From contig JAUXMY010000032.1 of NCBI GenBank assembly GCA_030683005.1, positions 95,922 through 159,921 on the forward strand: a stretch of DNA of 64,000 nt. Reading direction: 5' to 3'. This DNA is from Caulobacter sp. (GTDB lineage Bacteria > Pseudomonadota > Alphaproteobacteria > Caulobacterales > Caulobacteraceae). The position numbers and the translations under genes were made by a program. The notes beneath the pieces were generated by a model. The model did no database searches, had not been told where the DNA came from, and saw nothing but the letters and a program-made list of their open reading frames with translations. How positions within the stretch are numbered: position 1 is the stretch's first letter; each line of letters begins with the position of its first letter. Below, piece after piece: positions 52,050-61,608 of this stretch.

Positions 52050-53210
52050 CTACTTCGTCACCACCACGTCCCCGCTCTGGATCGGGCCGGGCATCAGGGC
52101 GAAGGGATTCTCGATGTTGGTGAAGGCCGTCGGCCGGCCGACGCAGTCCAGGGCGTCGGGGCCGTCGCAGACGTGGAAATGCAGGTGCGGCTCGGTCGAG
52201 GAGCCCGAGCTGCCGACCCGGCCGATCAGGTCGCCCGCCTTGACCCTCGCGCCGACGGTCACCGGCGGGGGGCCCGGCTTGAGGTGGGCGTAGACGCTGT
52301 ACTCGCCCCAGTCGTGACGGATGACCACGACATTGCCGCCCAGCGCGTCGGTCCCCCGGACCATCAGCGCCGTCTGCCAGCCCTGGATGCGCTCGAAATA
52401 GGCCTCCTGGGTCTCGCCGGGCCGGCGGAACTGGGCCGGGTCCTCCGGCAGGTCGGACAGCACCTTGACCACCTCGCCGTCGGCCGCCGCATAGACCGGC
52501 TGGCCATAGACCAGGTAGTCGGTGAAGGCCTGGCCCGAGCCGCGATAGCTCGTCAGGCCCTCGCCGAGCTGGCCGATGTCGAGTGCGAACTCCTCCGGCA
52601 CGGCCCAGCGGTGGTGGGTGTGCAAGCTCGCCCCCGCCTGGACATAAAAGCGGCCCTGCATCGGGAAGCGGTAGCGGGCCTGCGGCTGCGCGGTCCGCAC
52701 CGGCAGGGTCAGGCTGGCCGTCGCGGCGCCGGGCGCGGCCGCCGCGATGGTGATGCGCAGGGCGTCGCGATCGCCGCTCCAGCTGAACACCTGGCTGGTG
52801 ATCAGCAGCGCCTCGCCCGGCGCCAGGGTCGGAGTGGCGGGCAGCTTCGCCGCCGGCTCGCCCAGCACGTCGCCGAACTGGAAGCCGACAACGTCGATCA
52901 TCCCGGCCGCCTGGGCGCCTGACCCGCTGCGGGCCAGCCGCTCGACGTCCAGGCCGGTCAGCACCCGCGTCTCGATCACCTGGTCGCCGCGCAGCAGCTC
53001 GAACCGCACCGAGCCGACGGTCATCGGCGCGCCGGTGGTGTTGATGACGGCGGCGTTCTGCAACAGCAGGCTCTGCACCCCGCGCAGGCTGTCCAGCGGC
53101 CAGGCGTACAGCGGCCCGGCGGGGTAGGCCCGGATCGTCGGCTCGGCCGCGCGGGCCGGTCCGGCCAGGGCCAGGGCGAGCAGGAACGCGGCGGCGAATT
53201 TCATACGCAT
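52050..53210 (-). CDS. secreted M23-family metallopeptidase
   Basis: A 386-residue exported protein: signal peptide about 1-22 (MRMKFAAAFLLALALAGPAR). The N-terminal half is beta-rich with unassigned family. The C-terminal M23 (LytM-like) domain carries zinc ligands in HHRWAVPEEFALDIGQ (H, D) and EPHLHFHVCDG (HxH). PVYAAADGEVVKVL and VRGTDALGGNVVVIRHDWGEYSVYAHL form the domain core. It should act on peptidoglycan cross-bridges or, if the first ligands are incomplete, regulate amidases. Confidence 0.87.
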   Translation of the reverse strand: MRMKFAAAFLLALALAGPARAAEPTIRAYPAGPLYAWPLDSLRGVQSLLLQNAAVINTTGAPMTVGSVRFELLRGDQVIETRVLTGLDVERLARSGSGAQAAGMIDVVGFQFGDVLGEPAAKLPATPTLAPGEALLITSQVFSWSGDRDALRITIAAAAPGAATASLTLPVRTAQPQARYRFPMQGRFYVQAGASLHTHHRWAVPEEFALDIGQLGEGLTSYRGSGQAFTDYLVYGQPVYAAADGEVVKVLSDLPEDPAQFRRPGETQEAYFERIQGWQTALMVRGTDALGGNVVVIRHDWGEYSVYAHLKPGPPPVTVGARVKAGDLIGRVGSSGSSTEPHLHFHVCDGPDALDCVGRPTAFTNIENPFALMPGPIQSGDVVVTK

Positions 53211-53319
53211 GGCGGAGCCCCTCCGTCTGATGTCAGACGCAGGAAAACCACGGAGCGCCGTTCGCTGCCGCTTAATTCGCGGTAATAGCCCTCCCGACCC
53301 GTTGGGCGAGCGGCAGTGG

Positions 53320-53739
53320 TCAGACGGTCACGGTCGGGCCGACGACGATGCCGTTGCGCGACATCCAGAAGGGCAGGGCCAGGGTCAGGGCCATCATCGC
53401 CTCGAAGGCGAGGGCCTGCAGCGCCCGGCCCTCGCCAGGCCCCTCGCGCAGGTTGTTGACCAGCCGCCCGACCAGCGCCCCGCCCCAGGCCAGCGACAGC
53501 GCCAGGGCCATGTAGGCGCCGACCGACGGGCTGTAGCCGAGCATGCCGGCCGTCCCGGCGTGCGAGGCCAGCAGCATGCCGCCCAGCGCCCGCGCCTCGC
53601 CCGGCCCGTCGCGGCGGCCCGCGGCGGCGATCAGGCCGGCGCCGGCCATCGCCGGCTCTGGCCGCACCAGCAGATAGCCGCCCATGGCTCCGGCCAGGCT
53701 GCAGGCGATCACGGCGAGGGGCAGGGCCAGTCCGTACAA
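53320..53739 (-). CDS. small membrane protein, DUF4345-like
   Basis: A 139-residue protein with four hydrophobic segments. GEARALGGMLLASHAGTAGM, then AYMALALSLAWGGALVGRLV and AFEAMMALTLALPFW fit the pattern of DUF4345 proteins only loosely, so the family is tentative. Function unknown. It diverges from groES, with the heat-shock regulatory region between. Confidence 0.6.
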   Translation of the reverse strand: MYGLALPLAVIACSLAGAMGGYLLVRPEPAMAGAGLIAAAGRRDGPGEARALGGMLLASHAGTAGMLGYSPSVGAYMALALSLAWGGALVGRLVNNLREGPGEGRALQALAFEAMMALTLALPFWMSRNGIVVGPTVTV

Positions 53740-53838
53740 GGCGGATACTCCGGTCGGCGACGGGCTCGTCGCGGCGTTCGATGCTTCCTATGTAGTGCGT
53801 CGCGGGTCCATGCGGGAGCGCTGATTGGCCCTGCGAGT

Positions 53839-53867
53839 CTTGACTCCCGAAGGCCGCGACCCTACTT
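53839..53867 (+). promoter_or_regulatory. candidate heat-shock (sigma-32) promoter of groESL
   Basis: CTTGAC (53839-53844) and CCCTACTT (53860-53867) with a 15-base spacer fit the CTTGAA/CCCCAT-type heat-shock promoter, 12 bases before the CIRCE element. Confidence 0.5.
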
Positions 53868-53878
53868 CCCGCCTGTCG

Positions 53879-53905
53879 TTGGCACTCGGGGTGGCAGACT
53901 GCTAA
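53879..53905. promoter_or_regulatory. CIRCE (HrcA) operator of groESL
   Basis: TTGGCACTC, nine bases, GACTGCTAA: the CIRCE consensus TTAGCACTC-N9-GAGTGCTAA with two mismatches, 60 bases upstream of groES. Implies HrcA repression in addition to the heat-shock sigma factor. Confidence 0.85.
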
Positions 53906-53965
53906 CAGCAGCCTCCCGGCGTCGGCGCACCGTTCAGAACAACCGTTACATACGGAGACGACCCG

Positions 53966-54256
53966 ATGAAGTTTCGTCCTCTTGGCGACCGCGTCCTTGT
54001 GAAGCGGGTCGAGGAAGAACAGAAGACCAAGGGCGGGATCATCATCCCCGATACCGCCAAGGAAAAGCCGCAGGAAGGCGAAGTGATCGCCGTTGGTCCC
54101 GGCGCGCGCGATGAAGACGGCAAGTACATCCAACCGGATGTGAAGGCCGGCGACAAGATCCTGTTCGGCAAGTGGTCCGGCACCGAAGTGAAGGTGGACG
54201 GCCAGGATCTGCTGATCATGAAGGAAAGCGACATCCTGGGCGTGGTCGAGGCTTAA
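53966..54256 (+). CDS. groES: co-chaperonin GroES
   Basis: A 96-residue Gro[22 protein letters not shown], the mobile loop [19 protein letters not shown] and [15 protein letters not shown]. Forms the heptameric lid of GroEL. Preceded by CIRCE and followed after 59 bases by groEL. Confidence 0.98.
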   Translation: MKFRPLGDRVLVKRVEEEQKTKGGIIIPDTAKEKPQEGEVIAVGPGARDEDGKYIQPDVKAGDKILFGKWSGTEVKVDGQDLLIMKESDILGVVEA

Positions 54257-54300
54257 GGCCTCCCGCATTCCCCGGACTGTTTCTTCCCCAACCCTTTTAG

Positions 54301-55962
<1,662 letters not shown>

Positions 55963-55991
55963 TCCAGGTCACTCGCGCTACGATCTACGAG

Positions 55992-56024
55992 AAGGGCGGT
56001 TCCGGAAACGGAGCCGCCCTTTTT
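55992..56024 (+). terminator. intrinsic terminator of groESL
   Basis: AGGGCGG and CCGCCCT stems with an inner CCG/CGG hairpin around GAAA, followed by TTTTTC. Confidence 0.9.
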
Positions 56025-56036
56025 CTATCTTCCATT

Positions 56037-56095
56037 CTTCCTCCCCGGCTCTGCCGGGGAGGGGGACCGCGCGGAGCGCGGTGGAGGGGAGATGC
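56037..56095. repeat. family B double-hairpin repeat, left copy
   Basis: A 59-base element with two hairpins (CTCCCCGGC/GCCGGGGAG and ACCGCGC/GCGCGGT) ending GGGGAGATGC. The inverted copy is at 56507-56564. Together they bracket the DUF559 gene. Confidence 0.88.
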
Positions 56096-56139
56096 AGCGC
56101 AATCTTGCATCTCCCTAAAATACCCGTTAAACGATTATC

Positions 56140-56499
56140 ATGAGCAAGGATGCCCGCACGGTTGCGTTGGCGCGTCGTCTCCGCCGGGCGATGACCCGAT
56201 CGGAGGCTGCGCTCTGGGCGCAGCTACGAGGCAAGCGGCTCGGAGGCCTGAAGTTTCGCCGGCAACACCCGATCGGTCCTTATGTCCTCGACTTCTTCTG
56301 CTTCGCCGCCCGGTTGGCGGTGGAAGTCGACGGAGGAGTCCACGCCGATGAAAGGGCCGTGCAACATGACGACGAGCGTGATCGCTGGCTTGCGGGGCAG
56401 GGCGTCAGGGTCGTGCGGCTCCCTGACCGGCTCGTCGCGGACAATCTCGACGAAGCCTTGCGTACTATCGGCAAGGCAGCGGGCGTGACCGTGGCTTGA
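56140..56499 (+). CDS. DUF559 endonuclease-domain protein
   Basis: A 119-residue protein of the DUF559 family, related in fold to Vsr/MutH/Holliday-junction-type PD-(D/E)XK nucleases. MTRSEAALWAQLRGKRLGGLKFRRQHPIGPYVLDFFC (about 18-54) contains the Glu, the FRRQ and the Asp of the YVLDF strand. AVEVDGGVHADERAV (about 61-75) gives the E-x-D motif, and DRWLAGQGVRVVRLPDRLV the final strand. All core nuclease residues seem present. It lies within an inverted pair of 58-base repeats with no other gene inside, reminiscent of a small mobile or repeat-associated cassette. Confidence 0.85.
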   Translation: MSKDARTVALARRLRRAMTRSEAALWAQLRGKRLGGLKFRRQHPIGPYVLDFFCFAARLAVEVDGGVHADERAVQHDDERDRWLAGQGVRVVRLPDRLVADNLDEALRTIGKAAGVTVA

Positions 56500-56506
56500 G
56501 TGCACG

Positions 56507-56564
56507 GCATCTCCCCTCCACCGCTCTTCGAGCGGTCCCCCTCCCCAGCAAGCTGGGGAGGAAG
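56507..56564. repeat. family B double-hairpin repeat, right copy (inverted)
   Basis: The reverse complement of this 58-base element matches 56037-56095 except in the hairpin tips: CTTCCTCCCC, GGGGAGGGGGACCGC, GCGGTGGAGGGGAGATGC. It starts eight bases after the DUF559 stop. Confidence 0.88.
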
Positions 56565-56572
56565 GCTTGACG

Positions 56573-56938
56573 CTACTCCCCCCGCTCTTCCCTCGGCCCG
56601 ATCACCATCTGGCCGATCCAGTTGACGATGCCCATCACGATGGAGCCCAGCACCGCGGCCCACAGGCCGTCGACGCTGAAGCCTTCGAGGAACCAGGCGG
56701 TCAGGCCGAACATCGCGGCGTTCACGATGAACAGGAACAGACCCAGCGTCAGGAAGGTCACCGGCAGGGTCAGCCAGAACACCACCGGCCGCACCACCGC
56801 GTTGACCACCCCCATGATCAGGGCCGCGATCAGCAACGTCTCGTTACTGGTGATGTTGACCCCGTTGATGAAGCGGTCGGCCAGCCACAGCCCGGCCATG
56901 CCGACCAGGGTGCGCAGGATCAGGCGGATGATCAGCAT
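56573..56938 (-). CDS. phage-holin-4-like (YvlD-type) membrane protein
   Basis: A 121-residue protein with four hydrophobic segments: RLILRTLVGMAGLWLADRF, TLLIAALIMGVVNAVVRPVV (NAVVRP is the hallmark), LPVTFLTLGLFLFIVNAAMF and WAAVLGSIVMGIVNWIGQMV. Belongs to the Phage_holin_4_2/YvlD group, which is widespread on chromosomes and not evidence for a prophage. Function unknown, possibly membrane stress. Confidence 0.85.
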   Translation of the reverse strand: MLIIRLILRTLVGMAGLWLADRFINGVNITSNETLLIAALIMGVVNAVVRPVVFWLTLPVTFLTLGLFLFIVNAAMFGLTAWFLEGFSVDGLWAAVLGSIVMGIVNWIGQMVIGPREERGE

Positions 56939-57040
56939 GGGGTGTTCCTTCGACGAGACGGCGGGATTCTAGCACAACGAAAAGGGGACACGCACCCGGG
57001 TGCGTGTCCCCTCCGTCAGCCCCCCGGTGAAGGGAAGGTC

Positions 57041-58087
57041 CTACTCCGCCGGCAGCAGGGTCTCGCCGCGGCGGGCCATCAGGCGGTCGAACTCGCCCCA
57101 GACGCCCTCTTCGCCGTGCCACTGGCCCTTGGTCGCGGCCTTGGAATATTCGGTGGCGCGGGCCTCGAAGAAGTTGGCGTGCTCGACGCCGCTCAGCATC
57201 GACTGCAGCCAGGGCAGCGGGTTTTCCTTCACCCCGTACACTTCCGGCAGCTTCAGCTGGCGCAGGCGCCAGTCGGCGATGAAGCGGATGTACTGCTTGA
57301 TGTCCTCGGGGGTCATGCCCTGGACGTCGCCCTGCTCGAAGGCCAGGTCGATGAACCGGTCTTCCAGCATGACCACATGTTCGCAGCAGGCGACGATGTC
57401 GTCGGCCACGGCCTTGGTCACCGCCTGGGTCTCGGCGTTGAAGGCGTGGTAGAGCTTGATGATCCCCTCGCAGTGCAGGCTCTCGTCGCGCACCGACCAG
57501 CTGACGATCTGGCCCATGCCCTTCATCTTGTTGAAGCGCGGGAAGTTCATCAGCATGGCGAACGAGGCGAACAGCTGCAGCCCCTCGGTGAAGCCGCCGA
57601 ACATCGCCAGGGTGCGGCAGATGTCGGCGTTATTCTCGACGCCGAACTGCTGCATGTAGTCATGCTTGGCCTTCATGGCCTCGTATTCCATGAAGGCGCC
57701 GAACTCGCTCTCCGGCATGCCGATGGTTTCCAGCAGCAGGGCGTAGGCGGCGATGTGGATGGTCTCCATGTTGGCGAAACTGGAGAGCATCATCTTCACT
57801 TCGGTCGGGCGGAACACCCGGCCGTAGCGGTCCATGTAGTTGTCCTGGACCTCGATGTCGCCCTGGGTGAAGAAGCGGAAGATCTGCGTCAGCAGATTGC
57901 GCTCCTTGTCGTTCAGGTTGGCCGCCCAGTCCTTGCAGTCCTCGCCCAGCGGCACCTCCTCGGGCATCCAGTGGACCTGCTGCTGCTTCTTCCACATGTC
58001 GAAGGCCCACGGGTAGCGGAACGGCTTGTAGGCCGCTGACGGGGTGAGCAGGCCGGGCAGGGTGATCAGCTTGGACGGGGCGGTCAC
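57041..58087 (-). CDS. nrdB: class Ia ribonucleotide reductase, small (R2) subunit
   Basis: A 348-residue R2 protein. Iron ligands and the radical Tyr are in TQGDIEVQDNYMDRYGR and FANMETIHIAAYALLLETIG (E-x2-H-x3-Y). Further ligands lie in AFMEYEAMKAKHDYM and SWSVRDESLHCEGII. GTG 58087 is the start, preceded by AGGGAA; the ORF is open upstream but non-family. It supplies the tyrosyl radical for NrdA, which is not in the window. Two NrdR boxes with 31-base spacing lie upstream. Confidence 0.95.
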   Translation of the reverse strand: MTAPSKLITLPGLLTPSAAYKPFRYPWAFDMWKKQQQVHWMPEEVPLGEDCKDWAANLNDKERNLLTQIFRFFTQGDIEVQDNYMDRYGRVFRPTEVKMMLSSFANMETIHIAAYALLLETIGMPESEFGAFMEYEAMKAKHDYMQQFGVENNADICRTLAMFGGFTEGLQLFASFAMLMNFPRFNKMKGMGQIVSWSVRDESLHCEGIIKLYHAFNAETQAVTKAVADDIVACCEHVVMLEDRFIDLAFEQGDVQGMTPEDIKQYIRFIADWRLRQLKLPEVYGVKENPLPWLQSMLSGVEHANFFEARATEYSKAATKGQWHGEEGVWGEFDRLMARRGETLLPAE

Positions 58088-58170
58088 GGACTTGGTTTCC
58101 CTATGGCGGACGGAATGGCGGACAGACGGTCGGATTCGGGACGACCGAGCCGTCACGATACCAGTCAATC

Positions 58171-58216
58171 CGACAACATCTAGCGGCGAGTTAACGCACC
58201 CACGCAATATGTTGTG
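58171..58216. promoter_or_regulatory. two NrdR boxes upstream of nrdB
   Basis: CACGCAATATGTTGTG (58201-58216) matches the ACACWATATWTAGTGT-type NrdR box. A second, weaker site CGACAACATCTAGCGG (58171-58186) is exactly 30-31 bases away, the spacing of cooperative NrdR sites. The remaining intergenic sequence to 58416 (329 bases in all, 58088-58416) holds no gene I can support. Confidence 0.65.
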
Positions 58217-58416
58217 AGCGCACCGGGGATAACTCGCCTGTTCCGGCCCTCGAGCCCGCCGCGCCGCCGCGCCCGGTCAGTCGCCGCCGACTCACGCATG
58301 GCGCGCAATACTCGCGCGCGGGTAGACAAGCTGCTCATAATGGGCCCTACTTTGAGTTGATGGAGTCACCGACGCCCTCTTCGGTGATCCACAATCTCGG
58401 GGACAGGGAGACCTCC

Positions 58417-59007
58417 ATGAAAACGACGATCCGTGTGGGAGCCGCGGCGCTGGCCATGACCGCCGGCCTCGCGTGCGCCGCGCCCGCGCTCGCCCAGGCC
58501 GAGCCGTTCATCGGACAGCTGACGCTGTTCGGCATGAACTGGTGTCCGAAGAACTGGCTGCCGGCCAATGGCCAGACGCTGTCGATCCAGCAGAACTCCG
58601 CCCTCTTCTCGCTGCTGGGCGTGCAGTACGGCGGCGACGGCGTGCAGACCTTCGCGCTGCCCAACCTGCAGGCGCGAGCCCCGGTCAGCGCCAGCGGCAG
58701 CTATCCGGTCGGCTCCTCCTGGGGCCAGACCAGCGTGACCCTGACCACCCAGCAGATGCCGGCCCACAACCACCTGGTGATGGCCGCGTCGACCGGACCG
58801 ACCACCGGCAGCCCGTCCGGCGCCTCGCTGGCCACCTTCCCGACCGGCACGGTGATCTACGCCGCGCCGTCGTCGACGCCGGACATCCCGATGAACCCGC
58901 AGATCGTCACGATGGCGGGGGGGAGTCAGCCCTTCCCGACCCAAAGTCCGGCGCTGGCCATGAGCTGGTGCGTGTCGATGTCGGGTGTCTACCCGAGCCG
59001 GCCTTGA
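58417..59007 (+). CDS. secreted phage-tail-collar-domain protein
   Basis: A 196-residue protein: signal peptide MKTTIRVGAAALAMTAGLAC (cleavage after ALA about residue 27) then the tail collar (PF07484-like) domain: IGQLTLFGMNWCPKNWLPAN, GQTLSIQQNSALFSLLGVQY and GGDGVQTFALPNLQARAPVS. It carries QMPAHNHLVM and ends WCVSMSGVYPSRP. Proteins of this microcystin-dependent type normally lack a signal peptide, so export is notable. Its paralogue follows 13 bases downstream. Cys pairs (about 43 and near the end) may form a disulfide. Confidence 0.82.
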   Translation: MKTTIRVGAAALAMTAGLACAAPALAQAEPFIGQLTLFGMNWCPKNWLPANGQTLSIQQNSALFSLLGVQYGGDGVQTFALPNLQARAPVSASGSYPVGSSWGQTSVTLTTQQMPAHNHLVMAASTGPTTGSPSGASLATFPTGTVIYAAPSSTPDIPMNPQIVTMAGGSQPFPTQSPALAMSWCVSMSGVYPSRP

Positions 59008-59020
59008 GGAGGATCGCGCC

Positions 59021-59608
59021 ATGACGTCGCTGAAATCCCTCGCCGCGGCCGTCTCTGCCGCCGGCCTTCTCGCGGCGGCCACCCCTGCCGCCGCCCAGGT
59101 CGAGCAGTATGTCGGCTCACTGTTCCAGTTCGGCATGAACTGGTGTCCCGACGGCTGGCTTCCGGCTAACGGACAGCTGCTGTCCATCAGTCAGTACAAC
59201 GCCCTCTACAGCCTCTACGGCGTCACCTACGGCGGCGACGGCCGGGTGACCTTCGCCCTGCCGGACCTGCGCGAGCGGATGCCGGTCTCCTACAACACCA
59301 ACCTGCCCATCGGTGCGATGACGGGCCGGTCGTCGGGGACGGTCCTGATCTCGGAACTGCCGATGCACTCGCATGTCTTCAACGGGGACGACACCGGGCC
59401 GGTCGGTCCCGGTCCCAATGGCGCCATGCTCGGCATGTTCCCGTCCGGCTCGCCGGTCTATGCCGCCGCCGGCGCCCCGCCGACCACCATGATGAACGTC
59501 CGGATGCTCCAGCAGACCGGAGGGAGCCAGCCCGTAAACATCCAGAGCCCGGTGCTCGCCGTGTCCTGGTGCGTCGCCTACGAGGGCGTCTATCCTCAGC
59601 GTCCCTGA
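59021..59608 (+). CDS. secreted phage-tail-collar-domain protein, paralogue
   Basis: A 195-residue paralogue of the preceding gene: signal peptide MTSLKSLAAAVSAAGLLAAA (cleavage about residue 26), then YVGSLFQFGMNWCPDGWLPA, GQLLSISQYNALYSLYGVTY, GGDGRVTFALPDLRERMPVS, MHSHVFN and the end WCVAYEGVYPQRP. It follows a GAGGAGG ribosome site at 58-bp scale and is surely co-transcribed. Both proteins could form a surface or extracellular appendage layer; function unknown. Confidence 0.82.
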   Translation: MTSLKSLAAAVSAAGLLAAATPAAAQVEQYVGSLFQFGMNWCPDGWLPANGQLLSISQYNALYSLYGVTYGGDGRVTFALPDLRERMPVSYNTNLPIGAMTGRSSGTVLISELPMHSHVFNGDDTGPVGPGPNGAMLGMFPSGSPVYAAAGAPPTTMMNVRMLQQTGGSQPVNIQSPVLAVSWCVAYEGVYPQRP

Positions 59609-59701
59609 GGTCGCCCCCGAGGCGCCGGCATTCCCCCGCCGCGCGCCTTGACGCCACCTCCGCCTGACATCAGGTGGAGGCGGCGGACAGGGAGAATTGC
59701 G

Positions 59702-60355
59702 ATGCTCACGGTCTATGGCGCCCTGGGGTCGGGCAGCGTGCCGGTCGAGGCGGCGCTGACGCTCATCGGGCTCGAGTACGAGGTCGTCGAAGGCGCGACC
59801 TGGGAGCATGACGCGGCGGTGCTGGAGCGGGTGCGCCGGGTCAATCCGCTGGTGCAGATCCCGGCCCTGGTGCTGCCCGGCGGCGAGGTCCTGACCGAGA
59901 GCGGAGCCATTCTGACCTGGCTGGCCGACACACACACCGCCGCCCGCCTGGGCCCGCCGGTCGGCGATCCGCGGCGGGCGCAATTCCTGCGCTGGATGAC
60001 CTTCATCCCGGCGTCGATCTATTCGATGTTCTGGGTCCGCGACGAGCCGTCGCGCCTGGCCGGCCCGGACCTCGACGCCCAGGCCCGGGTCAAGGCCGCC
60101 ACCGCCGGGCGCATCGCCGACTGCTGGGCGATGATGGACCGCCAGATCACTCCGGCGGGCGACTTTCTGCTCGGCGATGACCTGTCGGTGCTCGACCTCT
60201 ATGTCGCCGTGGTCAGCCGCTGGGGCCCCGGCCGCAACCGCTTCTACCGCGTGGCGCCGGGCATGGCCCCGGTGGTGCGCCGGGTGGACGCCGACCCGCG
60301 CCTTGCAGACTTCTGGGCCGAGCGGTTCCCGTTCGAGCCCGGCTGGGAGCGCTAG
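59702..60355 (+). CDS. glutathione S-transferase family protein
   Basis: A 217-residue GST: MLTVYGALGSGSVPVEAALT thioredoxin-like start, NPLVQIPALVLPGGEVLTES, ESGAILTWLADTH (glutathione-contacting ESGA) and a helical C-terminal domain with LLGDDLSVLDLYVAVVSRW. It lacks a Cys near the N-terminus, the likely active residue being Ser of GSGSVPVE. ATG 59702 follows GGAGAATT-like sequence. Substrate unknown. Confidence 0.86.
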   Translation: MLTVYGALGSGSVPVEAALTLIGLEYEVVEGATWEHDAAVLERVRRVNPLVQIPALVLPGGEVLTESGAILTWLADTHTAARLGPPVGDPRRAQFLRWMTFIPASIYSMFWVRDEPSRLAGPDLDAQARVKAATAGRIADCWAMMDRQITPAGDFLLGDDLSVLDLYVAVVSRWGPGRNRFYRVAPGMAPVVRRVDADPRLADFWAERFPFEPGWER

Positions 60356-60402
60356 GCAAGGCGCTCACAGGACCGCCAATCCGGGCGTTTTCGCGAGGCT
60401 CC

Positions 60403-60993
60403 CTACCGCGCCGCCGCCGCGACGATGGCCGCGATCGCCCAGCGCTTCACCGCCCGCGCCTCGCGGTCGTCCAGTCGCAGGACGTCCTTCAGCGCCACGA
60501 AGCTCTCGGCCCCGATGATCATCGCCAGCGCCTTGGCGGCCAGGTTAAGGGTCGCCGGGTCGGCGGTCTCGCGCAGCGGGTCGAGCGCCGTCTCGATCAG
60601 CGGCGAGCGGCGGTTCTGGCGGATGGGCAGGTCGCCGGGCGCCTCGCCGCGGGCCACCCGCTCCACCGACCGGGCCAGCATCAGCCTCAGGGCCGGCTCG
60701 TTGGCCAGGATCATCTCGTGGAAGGCGGTGTCGACCCGTTCAAGCCGCTCCGCCGGTTCCGTGGGCGCGCCCGGCGGGAACAACGCGTCGGCGTCGGGGG
60801 CGGCCACGTCCAGCGCCGCCTCCAGCAGCAGGGCCTCGATGCTCGGGAAGTAGCGGTAGGCGGTGGCCCGCGAGACCAGCGCCTCGGCGGCCACCGCCTC
60901 CAGGCCGGGCGACTGTCCCGCCTGCATCAGCCGGTAGGCCGCCTGCAGCAGGTCCTTGCGCGTGCGCTGCTTCTGGTTGGGGCGCCCCGTCAC
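60403..60993 (-). CDS. TetR/AcrR family regulator
   Basis: A 196-residue TetR protein with HTH TRKDLLQAAYRLMQAGQSPG, then LEAVAAEALVSRATAYRYFPSIEALL (to about residue 58). The start is GTG 60993, overlapping the SnoaL stop as GTGA. A longer in-frame reading to 61161 is antisense-like noise over the SnoaL gene. It likely represses the SnoaL gene and itself through the palindrome at 61463-61478. Confidence 0.85.
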   Translation of the reverse strand: MTGRPNQKQRTRKDLLQAAYRLMQAGQSPGLEAVAAEALVSRATAYRYFPSIEALLLEAALDVAAPDADALFPPGAPTEPAERLERVDTAFHEMILANEPALRLMLARSVERVARGEAPGDLPIRQNRRSPLIETALDPLRETADPATLNLAAKALAMIIGAESFVALKDVLRLDDREARAVKRWAIAAIVAAAAR

Positions 60994-61418
60994 CGTCCGT
61001 CCTGCGGCAGCTGCTGGATGATCGCCGCCAGGTCGAGCCAGACATTCTCGCGCCGGATATCGCCGCTGTCGGCGAACTCCACCACATGCAGCAGGCGGAA
61101 TGACAGCGGTCGGCCCCGGCCCTCCAGCCCGAACGGCCGGCCCGGCGCCCGGCCGCTCCACACCGACTCGTCGACCATGAAGTTGTCGCCATAGAGCCGG
61201 CGCGTGGTGTCGACCTTGCCGTCGGACAGATCGCTGAACAGGGTCTCGTAGAAGTTCCTCGGCGCCTCGCGGCCCCGGGTCGGGCCGGAGGGCCAGCCGA
61301 CGATGTCGTGCTCGGCGTCCTCGGTCAGGGTGGCCAGCACCCCCTCGACATCGTCGGCCGCCTCATAGCCGAAATGCTCGTCCATCTTGCTGTCCATCAA
61401 CGCGCGGCTCAGGGCCAT
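60990..61418 (-). CDS. SnoaL/NTF2-like protein
   Basis: A 142-residue protein of the NTF2-like fold: FGYEAADDVEGVLATLTEDAEHDIVGW (about 17-43), the GRPFGLEGRGRPLSFRLLHVVEFADSGDIRRENVWLDLAAI strands. Members act as small polyketide-cyclase- or isomerase-like enzymes, or as binding domains. The gene heads the TetR operon. Substrate unknown. Confidence 0.82.
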   Translation of the reverse strand: MALSRALMDSKMDEHFGYEAADDVEGVLATLTEDAEHDIVGWPSGPTRGREAPRNFYETLFSDLSDGKVDTTRRLYGDNFMVDESVWSGRAPGRPFGLEGRGRPLSFRLLHVVEFADSGDIRRENVWLDLAAIIQQLPQDGR

Positions 61419-61462
61419 GGCGAAATCCTCGTGCGGTGGTGTGATCCTGGACGGGTCATTAA

Positions 61463-61478
61463 TGAGACTGGAGTCTCA
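61463..61478. promoter_or_regulatory. TetR operator upstream of SnoaL-TetR
   Basis: TGAGACTGGAGTCTCA is a perfect 7-2-7 palindrome, 45 bases before the SnoaL start. On the minus strand it lies between a TTGTCG -35-like and a -10-like region. Strong candidate for autoregulation. Confidence 0.7.
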
Positions 61479-61608
61479 CGACAAGTTACAAATCTCACAC
61501 AATCCGGAGCGGTCGCCGACGCCGGCGAAAAAAAGCCGCCGCCCTGACGTCGGAACCTCTCACCACCGTACGTCCTCTGGTTGGATCAGACCCGCAGAGG
61601 AGCCTCCC

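Noticed and set aside
56573..56938. Phage-holin-like gene as evidence for a prophage
   Set aside because: This YvlD-type family is chromosomal and widespread; no capsid, terminase, integrase or attachment site is nearby.
57000..57040. Repeat-like hairpin GGGGACACGCACCC next to nrdB stop
   Set aside because: It looks like a terminator-type hairpin (GGGTGCGTGTCCCC) between the YvlD-type and nrdB genes, but without a clear T tract in the nrdB direction; too weak to annotate separately.
58417..59608. Tail-collar genes as prophage remnants
   Set aside because: Both have signal peptides and intact reading frames, and no other phage genes surround them; kept as a finding instead.
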